Positions 57,080 through 64,000 of a DNA stretch of 64,000 bases are shown here, piece by piece. This DNA comes from Isoetes taiwanensis. Lineage: Eukaryota > Streptophyta > Lycopodiopsida > Isoetales > Isoetaceae. Where the stretch lies: NCBI GenBank assembly GCA_021234155.1, contig JAJEKV010000081.1, positions 432,467-496,466 on the forward strand, written 5' to 3'. Position numbers and translations under genes: made by a program. The number at the start of each line of letters is the position of its first letter. Within the stretch, counting starts at the first letter, position 1. A model generated the notes under the pieces. It saw only the letters and a list, made by a program, of their open reading frames with translations. It was not told the origin of the DNA and searched no databases.

Positions 57080-57355
57080 GTTAATGAGGTAAAACCTTAT
57101 GCCATGCAAGTCGAAGTTCCGAAGAATCTAAAAAGACTTTATAACATGGTGAATTACACAACAGAAAGCTGGCCAAGGATAGTAAAGCTGAAAGAAAGAT
57201 GGCGGCGGCTGCCATTTTAGACTTCAAATCTTCAATTTGTTGCATGCGAATATGTTGTGCTAACTTCTCCACAGGTGAGATCACGTGCATGCGGACATTT
57301 TTTTGGAATATAAGTGCTGCAGATAGGACCAACTTTGCTTACAATATATGTAGCA
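57080..57355. other. Intergenic
   Basis: No gene seen. It leads into the second Helitron-like terminus. Confidence 0.5.
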
Positions 57356-57383
57356 CTAGTAATGGTGCCCAGCGTTGCTGGGC
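57356..57383 (-). mobile_element. Helitron-like 3' terminus, second copy
   Basis: On the minus strand: the hairpin of GCCCAGC and GCTGGGC with a 3-base loop (57383-57367), seven bases, CTAG (57359-57356). It is nearly identical to 39013-39040. A decayed third hairpin (GCCCAGC, ATT, GCTGCGT) lies at 57461-57477, preceded by TAGAAAC, suggesting two nested or tandem ends. Confidence 0.55.
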
Positions 57384-57514
57384 ATAAGTTGGAAACCTGT
57401 GTGGACGAAAACATGTTCAACTCAGATTCCTTTTGATAAATCTAACATAATAGAAACTAAGCCCAGCATTGCTGCGTTTTAAGAGGTTTTTGTGCATTGG
57501 ACACCCGTCCTCTT

Positions 57515-58497
57515 CCCTTTGCCTTTTTTTTTATCCTGTATTTTCCTTTTTCCTCGTTTTCCTACATACTTTTCTTTTTCCTTTTCCTTTTTTTTTTCTT
57601 ATTTTCCTACACGTCTTATTTTTCCCTTCTCTCTTTTTTTCCTTTTTTTACCCCTTCTCCTCTTCCATTCCCCTTCCATTTCCATTCCTTCCTTCCTTCC
57701 TTCCTTCCGTTTCCTTCCTTTCCTTCCATTGTTTCCTTCCTTCCTTCCTTCCATTTTCTTTTCTTCCTTCCATTCCTTCCATTCCATTCCTTCCTTTCCT
57801 CTTCCTTTCAGATTCCTTTCCATTCCATTCCATTCCTTCCTTCTTTCCTTCTCTTTCCGTTCTTTCCTTTCCATCTTTTCGTTTTTCATTTCCTTCCATT
57901 CCATTTTTCTCTTTTTTATGTTGCTTATTTTCCTTCTTTTCCTTCTTCTTCCGTTCCTTCCTTCCACCCTTCCCCCATTCCCTTTTCATTTCCCCTTTCC
58001 TCTTTTCTTTTTTAGTTTTCCGTTTTTCCTTTTTCCTTTTTTCCTTTTCCCATTCTTTCGTTTCCCCTTTCCTTTCTTCCCTTTTTTTTTTCATTGCCCT
58101 TTTCCTTCCTCTTTCCCCTCTTTTCAATTCCTTTTCCTTCCATTTCCTTTTTCCTTTTCCCTCCTTTTTCCCTTTTTCTTTTCCTTTTCTCGGCCTTTTT
58201 TCTTTCCTTCCCATGATTCCTTTTTTCCTTTCTATTTTCCTCCATTCTTCCTTCCCCTCTTCCATCTTTTTGCCATTTTTCCCCTTTTATTTCTTTCTCC
58301 CTTCCTTTCCCTTTCCAAGCCTTTCCCCATTTTCCCCTCTTTCCTTTTTTCTTTGATTTTTCCCCTCTTCCCCCCTTTTTCCCATACATTTTTCCACTTC
58401 TCTTATCTCCACCCTTTTTCTCATTTCCTTTTCCCCCCCTTTTTGCCCCTTCCTCCTCCCTTTTCCTTTCCCCCCCTTTTCCTTTACCCTTTCCCCA
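57515..58497 (+). repeat. 1.0 kb polypyrimidine tract
   Basis: C/T-only composition built from CCTT and TTTTCC units, like 39118-40250, and again starting about 130 bases beyond the Helitron-like hairpin. The several long frames in it on both strands are low-complexity artefacts. Confidence 0.85.
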
Positions 58498-58840
58498 TAA
58501 GAGATCAAAACATGACCAATCATGGTGGTAGAAAGTTGTGCGAGAAATCTTGGCCTTTGGATGCATCTAGATGATCTCATTCACTCACATTAGGGCTTGA
58601 TCCAATCCAAGAATTACGGTATAACATTATAATATAAGATAATAACAGGGGGTTTTGTTTGTGTTTTTGTATGCTTTTCACAAAGGTTTTCCTAAGATTT
58701 CATGGCGTATTCGAATAGACGTACTAATGCGTACATCTAGAGTGCACCATTTCTTAGTCGTTGATTTAGCTTTTTTTTTTCAATGGTTCAACATCCAAGG
58801 GCTCACAACAAAAGCCCTCTTTTTATTTTAGGGGCTGAAC
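58498..58840. other. Intergenic
   Basis: Flank of the polypyrimidine tract. The 5' end of the Helitron-like element should lie here or near 58500 if the tract is part of it. No TC-type terminus could be fixed. Confidence 0.4.
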
Positions 58841-59600
58841 ATGCAAGCCTCATGGATAGCAGATCCAGGCTTTAGTCTCCGTGCAAGGGCGGTAAAGCGA
58901 GAGCGTAATGTAGATGGCGAGGGCTTAAATTTTCATGGGTCTTTGCGGATGGCGTTGTTGGTAATATTGGGAGCTTTGATGGCAGAAGCTGGAGCTCAAA
59001 ACCAGCCAGCGGAACTGCCGACTGAACAGATGCCAAAACCAAACGTTGAGTAAACTAAGCCAACCGGTGGCTATGGAGGAAGGCCGTGCGAACCGCTCTT
59101 CACCCCTTTAGACGCGGCGGTGAGGAGATGCCCTTTTCTTGAATCCATAGATGAAGAAATTGGAAGTGGAAGTGCAGCTTTTGCAGCTCAGCCAAATTAT
59201 TGGGCTCTCACGATTATGGCCCTTTGGATGAGCAGGAGGAGATGCCCTTTTTTCAATCTAACGATGAAGAAATTTGAAGTGCAGCTTTTTTAGCTCAGCC
59301 TACAGTTGCATCTGAGAGTCAGTTTCTTCCTCAAGCATCAATTCTGCAGAGTTCTTAGCGGGTGTTTGGATCCAACACAGATGACCATTGATCTGCAAAA
59401 CATGCTGAATGATGCCGCCATGAAGGATAACCTAAAAGCATGGGCCGTATTAAGACATCAGCCGTGCTCCTGTGCCGTGCCCATGACAAAAATTTGGGAT
59501 TTTTTGGTGTTGGCAAGAACGTTGTGCGGAACGGCAGCTTGGGCACAGTGTGGTTGTCAAGTTACTGTCAAAATTGATTGAAGACTACCGTTTATTTTCT
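58841..59600 (+). other. Unrecognised coding-like segment with internal duplication
   Basis: The frame 58841-59053 has a hydrophobic MALLVILGALMAEAGAQNQP stretch that could be a signal peptide. Further on, a 65-base segment is duplicated at 59126-59195 and 59239-59302 (RCPFLESIDEEIGSGSAAFA and RCPFFQSNDEEI, then a stop). A third frame follows at 59306-59581. I do not recognise a family. Confidence 0.3.
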
Positions 59601-60382
59601 GATTCTGGGGGAGGTATTTGCCAACCGGGATGAATCAAACTATTATTCTATATTCCGGACCGCGCAATATCGCATTTTGTGGCACCAACTCGCATCTGCT
59701 GCTGCTCAATTTCAGCGCCTGAGGTATGCTTTAGGTTATTGATGTATGAATCTTCTTTGCAAAATTATCTCACGCGACGCAAACGAAGCAAACGCGGATC
59801 ATTTTCACGCTATCAACAAGCTTTTTTGGCTAATGCCACACCGGAGACATCGGACCCATTCCCTGTGTTCATTATAAATCTTTCTATATAGGCTATAATG
59901 CGCTTATTTTCCCTGGCGAAACTCCACCACAGCCTCCACCACAGCCTCCACCAGGTCTTTGATAATCTATGCATACTCCTTCCACTATTAGCTGCATGGA
60001 GCTGCTTAATCTCTTGTGCCCTTCCATGCTTCTGTTATTCTACATTCAAAAAGATTGGTACTTTGACAGTTTGCTACAAGTTCATAGTGTGAGTTACGCT
60101 GATGAGAGTTTATAGAATTCAAATCTCGCAAAAGAATATTGATTTCAATGTATTCTCAATGCTCTTCTTGAATCCCATCTTCCTATATCTAGACACATAA
60201 ATCTCGCAAGTAACGCGGTATGCAATAAGAAACAAAGCCCTCGAAGAAATTTTGATGCATAGAACATGCATTCTCAGAGGTTTTTCTGCCAAATCAAGAT
60301 AAATAGTAACGTAAACATAGGTCTACCACAACATCTTTCACTTCGACATTTATTTATTATAAAAGTTATGCACCGTTAACCG
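59601..60382. other. Intergenic, no gene seen
   Basis: Short frames only. A CCACCACAGCCT triple run near 59931 is a small simple repeat. Confidence 0.5.
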
Positions 60383-60507
60383 CATTCATGTTTTCATGCA
60401 TTTTGAGACTTTATTGTTATGAATTGCTGAGGTATTGATCGCCATATTCATGTTTTTCATGCATTTTGAGACTTTATTATGAATTAACATATTTGATCGC
60501 CATATTC
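60383..60507 (+). repeat. 63-base tandem duplication
   Basis: Two copies (60383-60445, 60446-60507) of a unit holding TCATGCATTTTGAGACTTTA and TTGATCGCCATATTC. Small indels distinguish them. Confidence 0.75.
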
Positions 60508-62600
60508 TCGGTATTTTCACGTTTCGGATTATTTGGTATTAAAATGCCATTGCTCCAGGCGGTCGAGGTAGTCTTTGCCCGTTTTGGCTTGCTGCGCTTT
60601 AAAACCGTGTTCGCCTATGCCAACCATGGCTTCATTTAGCTGACATGCCTTTAAGACCTTTGCAAAAATCGTCAACCTGCATTTCCAAGCATCCACTCGT
60701 TGGCCAAAGCTTCAGTCTAACCGGTTGTGGTGTTATTTCGCGACTCTCGTATCGCTATGATCGCGACGGTAATGAAAAGAACTGCGCCGTCGACCTTAAT
60801 AAAGCTTGGGCACGCGGTTGTCCGTGATGGGATATGGTTCTTTCCTCGGGCGAATGTTCAGAGTGATCCGTTATTTTATGAAGATTGGGAATCATGAAAA
60901 AGCAGCTGTGGAGTTCACGTATTTGGAGTTTGCTGCGAGAAGCTCTCAAGATGTGGCTTTACAATGCCTTACACCCTACGCCAGGCTGATAGAGCTATCC
61001 CGATGAGGTAACATAGGTATTGGCCAAACAATTGTTACCGCCATAAGGCACCCCTTGCGGTGTATCGCTAGTTATCGAGACGATTTGAGCACCGGTAGTG
61101 AATTCCAGCCCGCCGTATGATAATGACATTCTCAAACTGTCCCCTAAACTCCCAACAACCCCAAAACCGAAGATACTTGCCAACACATCCCAAACTATCT
61201 CGATCCTCACGTCCCACTAAACTACTTCAAACACGCCTATTAGAGGTCCCACCATGCATCAACTCCAACACAATACATGCCACACCGCTACAATACAGTT
61301 TTTAGACTTATATCATGATTTCTGCTTTTTGTTATTTTAAAGTTTCTAAATAAATAGATATCAATAAATAAAGTGAGAAATATACACATATAAATATTTT
61401 ACTTTGAGCCATTTAGCACAGCATCTAACACTAAATTAAATTTCTTGAAATTTCTCTTTTTTTTGTGTATATTTCATTATTTGTGATTGAGCAAATGAGA
61501 GCCCCTTCTGTAGTGTTTCGCGATGCAACAAAATCAACACCATAGTATATTACCTCAAATCTTATAGTATTTCAGAAATCTTTGTTATGGATAAGGAATT
61601 TTGCACATGCATACCCCACAAATCCAGGAACTTTATTTAATGCATGTAGATTAAAGAATAGAATATGCCTATCCAACCGATGCACCGAGTCACCCCCATG
61701 AATATGCACCTCAAATGAAAGGCTCAAGGGGATTTAATTTTAGTGTTGGATGGGCTGTTTATGTGCTCGTAAAATGGGCGTGTCTAGCTGCTCAACAACA
61801 AGCAAGTGTGCTTTGAAGGCATGGCATGCTTCTCCATATACCTATGTCCATTTTTAAAGTGGCGAAGCTTTTCCTAGTTGGAGACGTACGTAACATGGTA
61901 ATACTTCCGCTCAAAGAAACCAAGGTCATATACTTAGCTGAAATGCCGGAGCTTCATGTACTAGACGAGAATGCGGAAGTTCAAGCCCCATATTGAAAAT
62001 AACAAGTGATGGTGTGAGGAGTTTCCCGTCCGGCCCCGGTCAAAGTTAGCATTCATGCACGCTCAGTCGCGAGATAACGCATGCTAACATTGGCATCTTC
62101 ATTTCTATCCCACGAAAGGACCAATCACTCACTTGAAAGTCGCTGTTGGCTGTGTGCACTAACGCACTTAATCACGCTGGCTAGCCATTTCTTCCCATCC
62201 GGCAGCGACGATTTATTTTCTATTGTGGATTTTGAATTATTGGGTAATAAAGTCAGGAGGCTGGAGACAATTTTCTTGGGGTTTAAGCGAGATGCAGATC
62301 ATCCTCGATGTATGGGGGTAAACAATCTCAACTCTATGCATTGAGGACCAAACAAAGAGTAGTAGTGGACAAGCATTTTGGCTCCACTAAAAGCCCAGCC
62401 CACCCTAAAACAGCCAACAAGGAGACCTCTATCTCAACCAGACAAATTGCTCGCCAGCACAAGAATAGATAGCTTCACCTTCTTTATCTTGTATGGCTGG
62501 CTTTGATCAGGTTCAGCCTGATTTATGATACCGGTTACACCCATGATAACACGCATGTACACTATTGCTTGGGGTCCGTCCAAACCCACAACATCGTCTC
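60508..62600. other. Intergenic, no gene assigned
   Basis: One more diverged ATCGC-type palindrome (GATCGCGACGGTAAT, 60759-60773). A minus frame 61210-60995 (GFGVVGSLGDSLRMSLSYGG) is protein-like but unassigned. A plus frame 62081-62344 is likewise unassigned. The rest is AT-rich. Confidence 0.35.
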
Positions 62601-64000
62601 CCGCGATCCCTGACCAACAACCGTGAACTACGCCGTGACTCGCGAAAACGGAAAGCGGTTAAAACATCGCGCCATAAACGAGATCAACACAATAATGAAC
62701 CTTCGACGTCAACGAAGATGTCATGAGTCGCGAATGAGAAAACCGAAACGAAGACAAGATTCTCAAAATATTTTAAAACTAGAGTTTCTAGTTTACTTAT
62801 ATAGGGCTACCGGTTTTTGTCATTATATTTGATTGAGTGGCTGGGATTGAGGTTCGATGGATAGTATGAGGTTTTTAGGGTTTTCTGACATTGCGATAGT
62901 TGACGCTGGCGGGTGAAAGGTCGCCATCGAGCTCTTGATACCGCATCGGCTTTGACCGCTGCGGGTTCGCCGCTATCTTTTGTCGGGCCATTGACGACGA
63001 CCGCAAGCCCGACCGAGGATCCTTGATCTCCTTGATTCGTCCTGTCAGAGCGTGATGAAGGAAGTTCCATACCGAGGCATCAGACTAACACTCACCAAAC
63101 GACACCGTGGAGAAGAAAATGAGGCGCAAGCTTCCGAGGGAAACCGCCAGCTTGAGTGATCCTCACCTGAGTGAGGACGCGCCATTGGCGGTGGTGGTGC
63201 GCCAATGAGATCCCCGCATATTTTGAAGAGCAGCGTGAGTGTTGAACCCAAGGGCGTGATTCGCATCAATGAGGAAATGAGAGCCACACCATGCCTGTGC
63301 TCAGTAAAACCAACCGGCACTCCATGAGTGGCAGGGGCACCGGGGAGACCGGCGCACCGGACGCTTTGCATTCTAAGTTGCAAGAAAAGATGGGACGCCG
63401 CCACGGCGCGCGAGCTGACCTTGCACTTGAGAAAGCAGCACGTAAGCCGGCTTTGACGGTGTAATCGAAGGGTTCGGTGAGGTGAAGGCATTCTACAAGA
63501 AGGTATCAAGGCCATGAACAAAGCATCAGCGGCGCTAAGCCAACCACGCCATTTGCAATATGGGATCCAAGTTGAAGTGTCGCCCAAGGTGGCACCCTCC
63601 TCCCAATTGGTACCGACAAAAACGGGGATCCCAATCGAGATCCGCGGGAGACTGCGCGGAGTTCATCTGGGCCAGGGTTATCTATGACTTTGTCCAAAGT
63701 GGGGAGACGCTAATTCGTGAGGGTAGGGCGGAGGGACTTCAAAGTGAAGCATATGGAGAGGGGATCACACCTCGTGGGTGGGCTGTGCCGCAGCTTGCTC
63801 CCCGGGTTCACCCGGCCGCGTCGGTTCTGCAGCTTTGCACCACCGGGTCCCGCGTAAAGCGTGAGCCGGAGGTGAGCGGGCCAATCCCAACCCGCGGGGA
63901 CCGCCTGCCATCCGCAATACAACCCTCGACAACCCCACGCGCCCACCCTCGCAGCCATCCCCCACGCCGTACATTCCGGCAAACCTTAACCAAGCTTTCA
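62601..64000. other. GC-rich unassigned segment
   Basis: GC content rises clearly after 62880 and CpG is frequent, so this block is less decayed by methylation or newer than the rest. A TATA box CTATATAAGTAAA lies at about 62809-62797 on the minus strand. Minus frames 63587-63045 and 63070-62807 are open but I recognise neither. The segment runs off the window. Confidence 0.35.

Noticed and set aside
57469-58580. Frames of up to 360 codons on both strands
   Set aside because: Same artefact in the second polypyrimidine tract.
60738-60800. YRYDRDGN-like string suggesting an RHS/YD repeat of bacterial origin
   Set aside because: It is only one occurrence of the ATCGC-type palindrome (TATGATCGCGACGG). 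The same string appears noncoding in intron 1 of the ParB-like gene.

Overview
This 64 kb window is plant nuclear DNA. It is AT-rich and crowded with decayed transposons, and its genes have many short exons separated by canonical introns. The recognisable host genes are a GH28 polygalacturonase, a DCC1-type cohesion protein, a THEP1/NTPCR-type nucleoside-triphosphatase, and relics of a plant-type DDB2 and a protein-isoaspartate methyltransferase. Together with Copia, Gypsy, LINE and Helitron-like elements they point to a land plant with a large genome. The unusual low-copy families on the right side (DUF7869-like and ParB/methyltransferase-like) make a non-flowering plant such as a fern or lycophyte plausible, but that is inference only.

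Layout. 1-4230: a Ty1/Copia element with two 0.8 kb LTRs around a collapsed internal region, then a frameshifted gag-pol. 4229-6832: Ty3/Gypsy pieces, an LTR-like segment plus gag-protease on the plus strand and RT/RNase H on the minus strand. 7585-18621: the gene-rich core. It holds a six-exon NTPase gene (minus) and a nine-exon polygalacturonase gene (plus) that diverge from a 324-bp spacer, then a three-exon DCC1 gene (minus). All three models close perfectly: 612, 1377 and 1113 coding bases. 19128-25790: two copies of a dispersed repeat around a dead DDB2 copy, then a dead isoaspartyl methyltransferase copy. 26745-36150: two near-identical LINE copies in tandem, created by DNA-level duplication because both carry the same frameshift.

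36-64 kb: two Helitron-like 3' hairpins, each followed by about 1 kb of nearly pure pyrimidine (39.0-40.25 kb and 57.36-58.5 kb). Between them lie an unrecognised coding-like block interrupted by an array of short hairpins (40.3-43.5 kb), a 74-base palindrome, three related minus-strand promoter-like modules (44.3, 45.5 and 55.3 kb), a broken DUF7869-like gene (46.4-47.96 kb), a fragment (49.7 kb) and a longer copy (51.4-55.2 kb) of a multi-exon gene. The longer copy reads like a ParB-like domain followed by an amino-methyltransferase-like domain. A palindromic motif, ATCGC-N4-GCGAT, recurs in and around that locus. The last 6 kb holds little that can be named.

The intact genes belong to cell-wall remodelling, sister-chromatid cohesion and nucleotide metabolism and show no sign of acting in one pathway. 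The best candidate for something undescribed is the 49-57 kb block: the ParB/methyltransferase-like family, its shared promoter modules and the dispersed palindrome.
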